From Candidatus Epilinea brevis (GTDB taxonomy: Bacteria; Chloroflexota; Anaerolineae; Epilineales; Epilineaceae), in contig JADJUE010000002.1 in the NCBI GenBank assembly GCA_016710785.1, forward strand, positions 1 to 64,000: a stretch of 64,000 nucleotides of DNA, in the 5' to 3' direction. Position 1 is the stretch's first letter, and each line of letters opens with the position of its first letter. Made by a program: the position numbers and the translations under genes. The notes under the pieces were generated by a model, which saw only the letters and a list, made by a program, of their open reading frames with translations, ran no database searches and was not told where the DNA came from. Positions 42,081 through 50,782 of this stretch are shown piece after piece.

Positions 42081-42943
42081 TTACATACAACCCGTCTGTA
42101 TATCCAGCGCCTCATCCACGCTGAGCAGCCGCGTGCGAAGCAATCCCGCGGCTCGCCGGACATCCAAGGTCCGGTCCCCGGGACGGGCCGGTACTTGATC
42201 GGCTACCGAAGCCTGTCGCAGGTTGGGACCGGGCGGAATGCCCAAGGCCGCCAGGATCCGCAGGCCGAAGTCCCAACGGCTCAGCGGCTGGGAGCCGGCG
42301 ACATTCAGATTTCCGGGAGCATGAAGGCCGGCAAGCTCCACCACCGCCGCCGCCAGGTTCTGGACCCAGATAGGGCAGACGATCTCATCGCGGTAAAGTC
42401 GGACCTCATTGCCGGCCAGCAGCGCATCGACCATCCACCGGTTGTGCTTGTCGAGCGGCGCGAGGCCGAAGATGAGCGAGGTCCGCACGATTGTCGCCGA
42501 CGAATGCCGGGTCGCTACGCGCCGCTCGGCCTCCGCCTTGGCTTCACCGTAGGGTGACATGGGGGCCGGTGCCGAGCCATCCGCATAGGGTGCGCCCAGC
42601 CCGTTCAGGACGGCGTCGGAAGAGAGATGGATCAGGCGCGCTCCGAGGGCCGCCGCTGTTGCCGCCACGTGATCGGCCACATCGGCCAGGCAGGCAACCT
42701 CGTCCGATGACCCGTTGCTCACCGCAGTGTGCACCACCGCGTCCGGTCGCCAGGCCTCGAAGACTCGCGCAACCGCAACCGCTTCTCGCAGGTCCAGGGC
42801 GAAGACCTTGCAGTCCAGGTCATCGGGGGCATGCGGCGATAGCGGGTGCAGGCCACCTCCCATTCCCCGGCGGCACGGACCACCGCGGCGCCCAGGTAGC
42901 CGGCGCCGCCGGTGACGAGGAGGCGCGGCTTGTCACGCCTCAT
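42081..42943 (-). CDS. RmlD-like NAD-dependent sugar epimerase/reductase, frameshifted
   Basis: Two overlapping frames make one protein of about 287 residues. From the ATG at 42943: R-L-L-V-T-G-G-A-G-Y-L-G (nucleotide site) to E-V-A-C-T-R-Y-R. After a missing base at the GGGGG at 42825-42829 it continues L-D-C-K-V-F-A-L-D-L-R-E, then R-P-D-A-V-V-H-T-A, S-S-D-A-V-L-N-G, S-P-Y-G-E-A-K-A-E-A-E (the Y-x-x-x-K site) and L-N-V-A-G-S-Q-P-L-S-R. This is the RmlD_sub_bind architecture of dTDP-4-dehydrorhamnose reductase-like enzymes. No other rhamnose genes are nearby, so the substrate is open. Confidence 0.7.
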
Positions 42944-43034
42944 ACCGCGCTCTGGGCGATCCACTCGATCGCTTATCTCGTGATACAACCGGCTGAGTCC
43001 ATGCGGCTGCCCTGCAGTCGATGTGCTAGAGTGC

Positions 43035-43061
43035 TGTTCAACTTGAACAACACGGGGTGTT
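43035..43061 (+). promoter_or_regulatory. Two adjacent palindromes upstream of the Phd-PemK operon
   Basis: TGTTCAA-C-TTGAACA (43035-43049) is a perfect seven-base inverted repeat, directly followed by AACAC-GGG-GTGTT (43049-43061). They lie five bases before the antitoxin ATG, where autoregulating TA complexes usually bind. The core promoter itself is unclear. Confidence 0.6.
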
Positions 43062-43065
43062 ATCC

Positions 43066-43362
43066 ATGGCCAACAAGACACTTGACAGCCACCAAGCTCG
43101 CAACCACTGGCGAGAGTTGTTCGATGCCGTGCTCACCGACCACACGGATGTGATCATCACCCGCTACAACAAGCCCGTTGTCACGGTCATCGCCTACGAG
43201 GACTACTTGGCTGTCCGCGACGCTTTGGCTGTTCGTCGTGAAGAACGGGAAACCCGACATAGGCTTCAGAAAGAGACGTCTGCAACCATGTTCGCTTCGG
43301 AATCGGTGCTGGCCAGGGAGTGGAACACCCCGCAAGAGGATGATGCATGGTCGGACTTGTAA
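43066..43362 (+). CDS. Phd/YefM-family antitoxin
   Basis: 98 residues from the ATG at 43066. The N-terminus S-H-Q-A-R-N-H-W-R-E-L-F-D-A-V, then D-V-I-I-T-R-Y-N-K-P-V-V-T-V-I-A-Y-E-D-Y is the Phd/YefM DNA-binding fold. The C-terminal half (about 45 residues) is longer than usual and acidic at the very end (E-D-D-A-W-S-D-L). It overlaps the PemK-type toxin gene by 16 bases. It would be autoregulated through the palindromes at 43035-43061. Confidence 0.83.
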   Translation: MANKTLDSHQARNHWRELFDAVLTDHTDVIITRYNKPVVTVIAYEDYLAVRDALAVRREERETRHRLQKETSATMFASESVLAREWNTPQEDDAWSDL

Positions 43363-43682
43363 GGGGTGATGTCGTTGTCCTTCCCTTCCCCTTCTCGAAC
43401 CTGCGCGGGAGCAAGAAGCGCCCGGCCCTGGTCATCGCGCCGCTTCAGACCCATGAGGACGTCATCCTGTGCATGATCACCAGCAGGTTGACGACGGATC
43501 ATAGCGCCATCTCGATCGCCGCGCAGGACTTCGATGCCGGAGGCTTGCCCCGGGAGAGCAATATCCGGCCTAACCGCTTGTTCACGGCGGATGCAGGGCT
43601 GATCGTCAGGAAAGCCGGCCAGCTTTCTTCAGCGACGATGGATCAGGTGGCGGCGGTGATCATTGAGCTTGTGTCTGGCTGA
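43347..43682 (+). CDS. PemK/MazF-family mRNA interferase toxin
   Basis: 111 residues. The N-terminus R-G-D-V-V-V-L-P-F-P-F-S-N, then K-R-P-A-L-V-I-A-P and the central C-M-I-T-S-R-L are signature MazF/PemK pieces, and S-N-I-R-P-N-R-L-F-T-A-D follows. It is predicted to cut single-stranded mRNA at short motifs. Pairing of a PemK-type toxin with a Phd-type antitoxin is a known mixed arrangement. The last 40 bases overlap the end of the convergent AbrB-like gene. Confidence 0.85.
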   Translation: MVGLVRGDVVVLPFPFSNLRGSKKRPALVIAPLQTHEDVILCMITSRLTTDHSAISIAAQDFDAGGLPRESNIRPNRLFTADAGLIVRKAGQLSSATMDQVAAVIIELVSG

Positions 43683-43960
43683 CCCTGCTCTGGATGGGGG
43701 TGATGCGGAGCGGACCGCTCTTCACGTTCCCGGTCGGCCTCCCGTTCGCATGCCAAAGCCTCACCCAAGGACTGATCGGCGACGAAACGACACAAGACCC
43801 CAAGGCCATTGGCCACCGGGTCTTCCGGTACTGGATGCAGCGACAGAACGCCCCCGTAGTCGACGAAGGCGACCTTGCTTCCCGGCGCGAAGCCGTGCTT
43901 GGTGCGAAACTCCTTGGGAATCATGATCCGTCCTTTGCTGGAGATGGTCATGGTTGTCAT
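43643..43960 (-). CDS. AbrB/MazE/SpoVT-type DNA-binding protein (orphan antitoxin-like)
   Basis: 105 residues from the ATG at 43960 (GGGAG upstream). Residues 4-50 are the swapped-hairpin AbrB domain: T-I-S-S-K-G-R-I-M-I-P-K-E-F-R, then G-S-K-V-A-F-V-D-Y-G-G-V-L-S-L-H-P-V. The rest is an acidic, flexible tail. Such proteins are usually antitoxins to a VapC or MazF partner encoded just downstream. Here the downstream DNA is the 3' end of the PemK-type gene on the other strand, so no partner is adjacent. It ends by overlapping that gene tail to tail. Confidence 0.75.
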   Translation of the reverse strand: MTTMTISSKGRIMIPKEFRTKHGFAPGSKVAFVDYGGVLSLHPVPEDPVANGLGVLCRFVADQSLGEALACEREADREREERSAPHHPHPEQGQPDTSSMITAAT

Positions 43961-43973
43961 GCTGAACTCCCGA

Positions 43974-46900
43974 TCAATCCCCCAACCTCCAATTCCATAG
44001 CACCAGCGGCAGGTACACCCGCGGTGGCAGCGGCTCGAAGATCGGTGTCCACGTCGCCCGCGGAGCCGTCGCGCTCGGCTCCGCCACACCCGTCCCCGTC
44101 GCTCCCGGCGTGACCGTTCGCTCCGCCACGGCCGTCGCCGTGCTCGTCCCCATCGCCGTCCCCGTCGGCTCCGGCGCCGCGCCCTCGCGCTCCAGCAGGT
44201 ACAGGTAGGCGCCGTAGATCCCGCTGATCCCCACCTCCCCCCGGTCGCCCACCATGCCCTCGCCCGTCTTGTCACCGTTCACATCCAGGGCGCTCAAGGT
44301 GACCCGCCCGCCGTGCTTGGCCGTGATGCGCGCCTGCACCGGCTCCAGCAGCAGCGGCGGGCCGCCCATGTATTCCAGGGTCTTGCCGTCCGCCGAGTAG
44401 CGCGCCCCCGTCTGCTTGTCGCGCGCCAGGGCCGTCACCAGGATGCGCCGCGAATCGCCCAGCGCCAGGCCGTCCAGGCTGGTGAGCAGCAGGCTGACGA
44501 AGGGCGTCGTCACCATGACCCGGAAGTCCGGCAGGTCCACCGTCCGCCCCCCGGCGAAGCCGATCACCCCCTGCGTCCTCGCCGTGCCCACCGTGACCAC
44601 GCGGGCTTTGGTGTCCCAGCTCAGCTCGCCCGTCGTGCTGCGGATGACGCCCGTCGCCTGGTCCCAGTAGGATCCCCAATCCACCCGGCTGGAGCGCGGC
44701 AGGCCGTCGGCGGCCTTCAGCGATACCCGCCCGATGCCCAGCACCTCGCGCGGCGTGGCCAGGTCGCCCGGCCCCGGCCCCCAGCCGCCGCCAGCCGTCG
44801 ACTGGCTGACCGGGTCCACGCCGCGGAAGATGTCCGCCAGCGGCAGTCGGCGGGCGGCGGCCGCGGCGCCCTGCTGGATATGCCCCTCGTGCACCGCCCT
44901 TGCCAGGGCCGGGAACTGTCCCAGGTAATGCGGCGTCTCGGTGACGAAGAGGTCCGCGTCCGCCGGCCAGCCGCCCTCCATGCGCAGGGCGCCGCTGTGG
45001 AAATGCAGGGAGGCGTCCCAGCCCTGCAGGCCCAGTCCGTAGAGGGCCACCAGCGGCGCCGCCTCCGCCTTCCATTCGTTGGGCGCCGAAGCGGTCCATT
45101 CCGAGAGCATGAAGGGCTTGTCCTCCACCTGCTCCAGGCCCGCGCTCAGGATGCCCTCGCCCGGCGCCGCCAACTGCGAGCCGTCGTTGATCGCCGCCTC
45201 GCCCATGCGCCAGCCGCCGTTGGCCATCCCGCCCGAGTAGCGGTGGCGGTCGATGATGTCAAGGGCATCGTCCGTCCAGGTGTTGGCCGCCGTGGCCGCC
45301 GCGCCGCCCGCCCACCAGGCCGTGGACACCGTCAGCCCCTCGTAGCCGATGCCGCGCAATTCCTGACCGCGGCGCGCGAAGTAACCCCGCTGCGCCTCCG
45401 CCAGAAAGCGGATGAAGTCGCCCATCCGTACCCGCTCGGCCTGGTTGCGCGAGGGCCCCGTGGCCTGCATCTCCCAGGCCCCGTAGATGCCCATGCGGGC
45501 GTTGCCCAGGCTGTCGCCGGCGCGGCTGCCCCGGCCCGCCGGCCCCCAGGCCGCCAGCAGCTCCGCGTCGGAGCGGTAGCGCGCGCGCAGCCAGGTCTGC
45601 CACAGGCCCTGCACCGCGGCGACATGGCGGGGGATGGGCCGACCGTCCGCCTGCCCGCTCTCCAACCAGTTGAGCGGCGCATGCCAGAACACCGAATCCT
45701 CGTTATGCACCTCCACCACCGCCAGGGCCGGGTCGGCGGCGTAGGACAGGCCGGTGTAGGGGTTGACATGGGTCATGAGCGCCTGTATCCAGGCCCATTC
45801 CGCATCCTGCAGCGGCCGCATCAGGTTCACGAAGCCGCCCGTCTGCTTGCCGCCGCCCCCGGCATCCGCCAGCTCGGCGTAGAGATCGGCCGGGTAGCCG
45901 TCCTCGGGGCCGATGACATGCGGGTAGACGGGCGAGAACTGCGTATAAATGCCGGCAGCCTTCAGGGCCGCCACCCAGCGGTCCAGCCGGTCCAGGCGCT
46001 GCGGGTTCAGCCGCCGCCCGCCGCCGGGTGCCGGCTCCAGCCGGCCGACCACGCCCTGCACCGGGTGCACACGCGCCAGGTTGACGCCGTGCTTGGCCAG
46101 CATGCGCGCCTTGAGGGCCATCAGCTCCGGCGTGGCGGGGATGGAGGCGTTGACCCCCCAGAACTTGAGCGGCGTCCCGTCGGCCAAGACCAGGTCATCG
46201 CCGCGAGACTGGACCCGGCCGTTCGCCCCGGCGGGCCGCTCGATCAGCGACGAAAGGTCGGTGGCCGAATCCGCGCTGAAGGGATCGTCCGCCAGCTCCA
46301 GCGGAAACCACGCGTCCGCCGCCCGGACGCGCGGGGCCAGGGCGGGCTTGAGCGCCCCGGTGGGCGCCCAGGGAAAGTTGACCAGGCAGAGGGCGTCGAT
46401 GCCGCCGTGCGCCTCCTGGCCGCCGTTGCGCCGGGCCTCCACGCCGATGCGCAGCTCATGGTTTCCGGCGTCCAGGTCCAGCTCGGCCGCCCGCAGCCAG
46501 CTGAGGAAGCGGATGTCGATGCCGGTCGGCACGTTGAGGCGGATGGTCTCCCTGGCGTCGCTGTCCGAATCGATGTCGATGCGCGGCCCGCCGTCCAGCT
46601 GGTACCACATCCGCGTCTGGTAGCTGCTCGCCCTGAGCCAGAAGGTGTAGCGATCGGTCAGGCCCACCTGCAACAGGTAGCGGGCCTCCGCCGCCTGGCC
46701 GTTGGTCGCGTAATGCGCCAGCCAGGCGCCCGCGGCGCCCCCCGGCGTGCCCGGCGACAGCAGGTCCAGGCGCAGCCCGTCGGCACTGTACCAGCTGTGC
46801 TGGTTGAAGGTCTCCGGGCGGGCTTCTTCGCCCTCCAGCCAGATCATGGCCCGCGGACGGTCCTCCTGTGCGAGGGCGGTGCGCTCGGCCGGGCGGGCGG

Positions 46901-46976
46901 CGGCGGCCAGGGTCAGGGCGAGGGCTGCCAGGCAGAGCAGGACGAAGGAGGGGCGGAAGTCGATGGAGGTGGACAC
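43974..46976 (-). CDS. Secreted clan GH-A glycoside hydrolase with N-terminal CBM-like domain
   Basis: 1000 residues starting at a GTG (46976) seven bases after AGGAG; a -10 TACAAT lies at 47042-47037. Signal peptide, then a beta-sandwich CBM-like domain (about 45-195) and a TIM barrel (about 225-700). The barrel has the GH-A hallmarks: W-G-V-N-A-S-I-P at strand 1, N-L-A-R-V-H at strand 2, the acid/base E426 after an Asn in E-V-H-N-E-D-S, and the nucleophile E626 in M-L-S-E-W. A C-terminal beta domain, Thr-rich linker and P-R-V-Y-L-P-L-V-L follow. It is cellulase/beta-glycosidase-like and extracellular. The substrate cannot be read from the sequence. Confidence 0.82.
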   Translation of the reverse strand: MSTSIDFRPSFVLLCLAALALTLAAAARPAERTALAQEDRPRAMIWLEGEEARPETFNQHSWYSADGLRLDLLSPGTPGGAAGAWLAHYATNGQAAEARYLLQVGLTDRYTFWLRASSYQTRMWYQLDGGPRIDIDSDSDARETIRLNVPTGIDIRFLSWLRAAELDLDAGNHELRIGVEARRNGGQEAHGGIDALCLVNFPWAPTGALKPALAPRVRAADAWFPLELADDPFSADSATDLSSLIERPAGANGRVQSRGDDLVLADGTPLKFWGVNASIPATPELMALKARMLAKHGVNLARVHPVQGVVGRLEPAPGGGRRLNPQRLDRLDRWVAALKAAGIYTQFSPVYPHVIGPEDGYPADLYAELADAGGGGKQTGGFVNLMRPLQDAEWAWIQALMTHVNPYTGLSYAADPALAVVEVHNEDSVFWHAPLNWLESGQADGRPIPRHVAAVQGLWQTWLRARYRSDAELLAAWGPAGRGSRAGDSLGNARMGIYGAWEMQATGPSRNQAERVRMGDFIRFLAEAQRGYFARRGQELRGIGYEGLTVSTAWWAGGAAATAANTWTDDALDIIDRHRYSGGMANGGWRMGEAAINDGSQLAAPGEGILSAGLEQVEDKPFMLSEWTASAPNEWKAEAAPLVALYGLGLQGWDASLHFHSGALRMEGGWPADADLFVTETPHYLGQFPALARAVHEGHIQQGAAAAARRLPLADIFRGVDPVSQSTAGGGWGPGPGDLATPREVLGIGRVSLKAADGLPRSSRVDWGSYWDQATGVIRSTTGELSWDTKARVVTVGTARTQGVIGFAGGRTVDLPDFRVMVTTPFVSLLLTSLDGLALGDSRRILVTALARDKQTGARYSADGKTLEYMGGPPLLLEPVQARITAKHGGRVTLSALDVNGDKTGEGMVGDRGEVGISGIYGAYLYLLEREGAAPEPTGTAMGTSTATAVAERTVTPGATGTGVAEPSATAPRATWTPIFEPLPPRVYLPLVLWNWRLGD

Positions 46977-47247
46977 GGACCTGCTCCTTTGAGGGGGGAT
47001 GCATCCGACGGGCGGACAGCACGGGCGGCGCGCCTGATTGTAATGTTCGCGCCGCGCAACCGTGGACACCGGGAGAGGGGTATCCCCTAGGCCCGAACGG
47101 GTCCACTGCCGGGAGGCCCGCGCGGGGATCCCCCGTGGCCGTGCCCAGTGCCTCCCCCTAAACTCCATCGGCCCCATCAGACGGATCGACGAAGGGCAGC
47201 TTCCGCCTGTCGACCGCGCGGACCGAGGGAGAACCACCGGAGGAACC

Positions 47248-49329
47248 ATGACCGATCACCCCGACCATCCACCACCCGCTGTAGCGCGGGCCGGCCGAAG
47301 TGCCCGGCTGCGCCTCGCACCCTTGCTGCTCCTGGCGGCGTTGGGCGCCTGCCGCACGGCCAAGCTGCCGCCGCCGGCAGCCGATGCCCCGCCGGAGGCC
47401 GTCTCGACGCTCGATTCAGCCGCGCCCCCCGATTCCGCGGCGGCGTCGGTGCTGCTGCCCGGCAACTACCTGTCGCCGCTGACCCGCCTGCAGCGCATCG
47501 AGGGCAAGACCACCCACCTGCATGTGGATGAGGTCCGCTATCGGGCGGAGGACGCCAGGCTCTTCCAATGCTCATACACCTTCGGCGTTCTGGACGCCAA
47601 GGACCCGGCCAACATCAGCTACCAAGCCGAGGGTCTCAAGCATACCGTGCCGGACGACAAGCGCACCCCGGGCTGCATCCATCTGGCCTGGGATGGCGAC
47701 ATCGTCTACACCACCCATCGCGGCAACATCAGCAACCCCGCCTTCCTCAGCGGCTGGGACATCGGCAAGACCGACCCCGCAGACGCCAGCGGCAAGAAGA
47801 TGCTGCCTGAGCAGCTGCCGGTGCTGCAGGAGCCAGGTGTCAGCTACGAGGGTGTGGACGTGGCCGATGGCACCATCTACGTGGCCATCGCCGGTCAGGG
47901 TCTCGGCGTGTACCAACGGGACCCGGCCACCAACCTCATCGCGCGCGTCGGCTCGCTCGGCGACATCGGCAGCACCTGGGGGATCCGCGTGAAGGGCACA
48001 CTGGCGGTCCTGACCGACCTTGGCGGCGACCTGGTGACCGTGGATGTCAGCGATCCCACCGCCCCCAAGCTGCTCGGCAAGCTGGCCATCGGCGGCGTGC
48101 CCCGCGGCCTGGCCGTGGACGGCACCACCGCTTATGTGGCCGCCGGATCCGGTGGCCTGGTGCTGGCCGACCTGACCGATCCCGCGGCGCCCAAGCTGCT
48201 GGGCCAGGCGCCAACACCGGGCACGGCCATCCGCGTGGACTACGCCAAGGGCCACGCCTTCGTGGCCGCCTGGAACGACGCGCGGGCCTATGACGTCAGC
48301 GATCCCGCCAATCCGCGCCTGGTGGGCGCCACCCGCCTGACGCAACAGGCCACCTACGGCGCCGACGCCGGCGACGTCGAGGTGGGGCGGCCGCCGGTCA
48401 CCGCCCGCACCCTGGGTATCGCGGCCTTCGAGGACTTCGTCTTCGTCGGCAACTGGTGGGTGCTCTATTCGTACCGCCTGCATCCCGATCGCCAGGCGCC
48501 CAACGTCCTGATCCCGGAGGACGCCAACACCATTGACTTCGGTCCGGTGGCGGCGGGCGAGAGCAAGACGGTGCCCCTGGAGATCACGAACCAGGGCACG
48601 GCGCCGCTCAACCTGTTCAACAACTGGGTCGACGGCCAGGCCTTTACCGTGACCCCCAAGCAGGTGCAGGTGGCACCGGGCGACAAGACCACGCTGCAGA
48701 TCAGCTACAGCCCCGTCGCCGACGCGGACGCCGACGCTTCCGGCAAGCCGGCGCCGCAGGGCACGGCGGACCCGCAGGCGGCGACCGCGGCAGAGGCCGC
48801 AGGCGAGTGGAGCACCCTGCACATCTGGTCGGACGATCCTGACTATCCTGTACGCACGGCGTTCGTGACGGCCAACCGACCGGGCCTGGGCATCGGCAAG
48901 CCCTTGCCCGAGACCAAGGTGGCCTTGCTGGACGGTGGTGAGTGGTCGACGGCCGCAGGCCAGGACAAGGTGCTCCTGCTGGCTTATTTCGCCACCTTCT
49001 GACCCGTCTGCAGTCTGGAGTTGCCAGACATGCAAGACCGCTTCCACAACAAGTACGGCGAGCAGGGCCTGGTGGTTGCCGCGGTGGACCCCAACGGCGA
49101 CGATCCGGCCGGCGTGCGCGAATTCGTCAAGAACAGTGGCGCCACCTTCCCGATCGGTCTTGAAGATCCTGAGACGGCCACCTACAAGGCGATGATCAAG
49201 AACTACCGCGGACTCAACCCGTATCCGCTGGATGTCGTGGTGGGCAAGGATGGCAAAGTCGCCTACGTGGGGCGCGAATACGATCCGGCGGCCTTGACCG
49301 CGGTGATCGAGGCGGAGCTGGCCAAGTAA
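47248..49329 (+). CDS. Predicted selenoprotein: LVIVD-propeller lipoprotein with C-terminal redoxin domain (Sec585)
   Basis: 693 residues if the in-frame TGA at 49000-49002 is read as selenocysteine. GGAGG precedes the ATG. The lipobox L-G-A-C35 makes it a lipoprotein. Residues about 80-420 are an LVIVD propeller (V-T-V-D-V-S-D-P-T-A-P-K-L-L, V-L-A-D-L-T-D-P-A-A-P). Residues about 425-545 form a HYDIN/ASH-like beta domain (I-D-F-G-P-V-A-A-G-E-S-K-T-V-P-L). The redoxin domain follows (about 548-693). Its active site reads A-Y-F-A-T-F-[TGA]-P-V-C-S-L-E-L-P-D-M, so the TGA replaces the first Cys of CPxC. The domain is uninterrupted afterwards to the stop at 49329, with V-V-A-A-V-D-P-N-G-D-D and P-L-D-V-V-V-G-K-D-G-K-V-A-Y. 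A SECIS-type hairpin starts four bases after the TGA. A conventional annotation would split it into two pieces at 49002 and 49021. Confidence 0.85.
49000..49038 (+). promoter_or_regulatory. UGA codon with bacterial SECIS element
   Basis: After the TGA (49000-49002) and CCC, the segment 49006-49038 folds as GTC/GAC, TGCA/TGCA and GTCTGG/CCAGAC, with single bulged A at 49030 and 49035, closed by the five-base loop AGTTG (49019-49023). The loop starts 17 bases after the UGA and has G as its second base. This agrees with the bacterial SECIS rule: apical loop with G within its first bases, about 16-37 bases downstream of the codon. It would bind SelB and recode UGA. Confidence 0.8.
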
Positions 49330-49345
49330 TCGCTCAGCTCCGTGA

Positions 49346-49377
49346 GCCCGGCCGGCGGTGATCCATGCCGGCCGGGC
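49346..49377 (+). terminator. GC-rich hairpin after the selenoprotein gene
   Basis: GCCCGGCCGGC (49346-49356) and GCCGGCCGGGC (49367-49377) form a perfect 11-base stem with a ten-base loop, 17 bases beyond the stop codon. No T-run follows, so it is a terminator-like structure rather than a classical intrinsic terminator. Confidence 0.6.
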
Positions 49378-49515
49378 CCGGTGCGCAAGACCTCACCGGG
49401 GCTGCGCGATCTCACAGATCGCACGGCCCAGGCTTTGTTTCGGCGCCGGATCACGGCACGGCAATCCGACCAAGGTCGCTTGCCGAGAGGGTCCTCTTGG
49501 GGATAAGCTTCACCC

Positions 49516-50739
49516 ATGAGCGATCATTCGAGTCCGACCGGCAGCTACGACATCGTCGTCGTCGGCGGCGGCATCGTGGGACTGGCGACGGCCCTGGCCC
49601 TTTCGGCCACGCCGGGGCGGCGCATCCTCGTCCTGGAGGCGGAAGACGGCATCGCCGCCCACCAGACCGGGCACAACAGCGGCGTCATCCACGCTGGGCT
49701 CTACTACAAGCCCGGCTCGCTGAAGGCCCGGCTCTGCGCTGAGGGCCGCGCCGAACTGGAGGCCTTCTGTGAGGCCGAGGGCATCCCCTTCGAGCGCTGC
49801 GGCAAGCTGGTGTTGGCCACTGATCCAGGACAGCTGGAGGCCCTGGACGCGCTGGAGCAGCGCGCCGCCGCCAACGGCCTCGTCGGGGTGACGCGCCTGG
49901 GTCCGGAGGCCATCCGCGAACGCGAGCCTGAGGCGCGCGGGCCGGCGGCGCTGCTGGTGCCGCAGACCGGTATCGTGGACTACCGCCTAGTGGCCGCCGG
50001 CTTCGCCCGCCGCCTGGCCGAGCGCGGCGTGGCCCTGTGGACGGGGGCCGCGCTGGAAACCTGCGTCCGCCGCCACGGCCGCCTGGTCCTGGAGACGCGC
50101 CGTGGCGAGGTGACCACCCTGCTGCTGGTCAACTGCGCGGGGCTGCAATCGGACCGGGTGGCGCGCCGCTGCGGCGTAGACCCGGGCGTCGCCATCATCC
50201 CCTTTCGCGGCGAGTACCAGGCCCTGACCGCAAGCGGACGCCACCTGGTGCGGCATCTCATCTACCCCGTTCCCGACCCCCGCCTGCCCTTTCTGGGCGT
50301 GCACTTCACGCGGCGCATCGACGGCGAGGTGGAGGTGGGGCCCAATGCCATCCCGGCGCTGGCCCGCCACGGTTATCGCTGGCGGGACATCGACCCCCGC
50401 GACCTCTGGGAGATGGCCCTGTGGCCCGGCACCTGGAAGCTCTCCGCGAGCTTCTGGCGCACCGGTCTGGGCGAGATCTGGCGCTCCCTCGTGCCGCGGG
50501 CCGCCCTGGGCGACATGCGACGCATGCTGCCGGCCATCGGGCCGGCGGACCTGCGCCCCGCCGGCGCGGGCGTGCGGGCGCAGGCCGTGGGCCGCGACGG
50601 CAAGTTGCTGGACGACTTCCACATCGTAGAGGCGCCCGGCATGGTCCACGTGCTCAACGCGCCCTCGCCGGCGGCCACCGCCTCGCTGGCCATCGGGCGG
50701 TATATCGCGGCGCGGGCGGAGACGCAGTTGGGAGGCTGA
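49516..50739 (+). CDS. lhgO: L-2-hydroxyglutarate oxidase
   Basis: 407 residues, FAD-dependent DAO-fold enzyme. The dinucleotide site is D-I-V-V-V-G-G-G-I-V-G-L-A-T, followed by H-Q-T-G-H-N-S-G-V-I-H-A-G-L-Y-Y-K-P-G-S, L-V-P-Q-T-G-I-V-D-Y and the family-specific F-R-G-E-Y-Q, L-I-Y-P-V-P-D-P-R-L-P-F-L-G-V-H-F-T-R and V-E-V-G-P-N-A. It oxidises L-2-hydroxyglutarate to 2-oxoglutarate, passing electrons to oxygen or quinones. The neighbouring LDH/MDH-like dehydrogenase makes sense because such enzymes generate L-2-hydroxyglutarate as a side product. The length is normal and the gene is intact. Confidence 0.9.
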   Translation: MSDHSSPTGSYDIVVVGGGIVGLATALALSATPGRRILVLEAEDGIAAHQTGHNSGVIHAGLYYKPGSLKARLCAEGRAELEAFCEAEGIPFERCGKLVLATDPGQLEALDALEQRAAANGLVGVTRLGPEAIREREPEARGPAALLVPQTGIVDYRLVAAGFARRLAERGVALWTGAALETCVRRHGRLVLETRRGEVTTLLLVNCAGLQSDRVARRCGVDPGVAIIPFRGEYQALTASGRHLVRHLIYPVPDPRLPFLGVHFTRRIDGEVEVGPNAIPALARHGYRWRDIDPRDLWEMALWPGTWKLSASFWRTGLGEIWRSLVPRAALGDMRRMLPAIGPADLRPAGAGVRAQAVGRDGKLLDDFHIVEAPGMVHVLNAPSPAATASLAIGRYIAARAETQLGG

Positions 50740-50782
50740 CGATGGACACCGCTCGACGGCCTTCCCGCCGGACCTTGCGACC

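Noticed and set aside
43974..46976. Beta-galactosidase (GH42 or GH2) assignment for the glycoside hydrolase
   Set aside because: The catalytic Glu positions and barrel fit clan GH-A generally, but I cannot see family-specific motifs, so only the clan is given.
44313..47090. Plus-strand open frame of 925 codons opposite the glycoside hydrolase
   Set aside because: Shadow frame; the minus strand contains the GH-A catalytic residues, a signal peptide and a linker.
49000..49002. The TGA as an ordinary stop, with a separate thioredoxin gene starting at TTG 49021
   Set aside because: The 49021 reading would lack the active-site first cysteine and half of the first beta-alpha unit, has no ribosome site, and the frame is exactly continuous through a SECIS-like hairpin.
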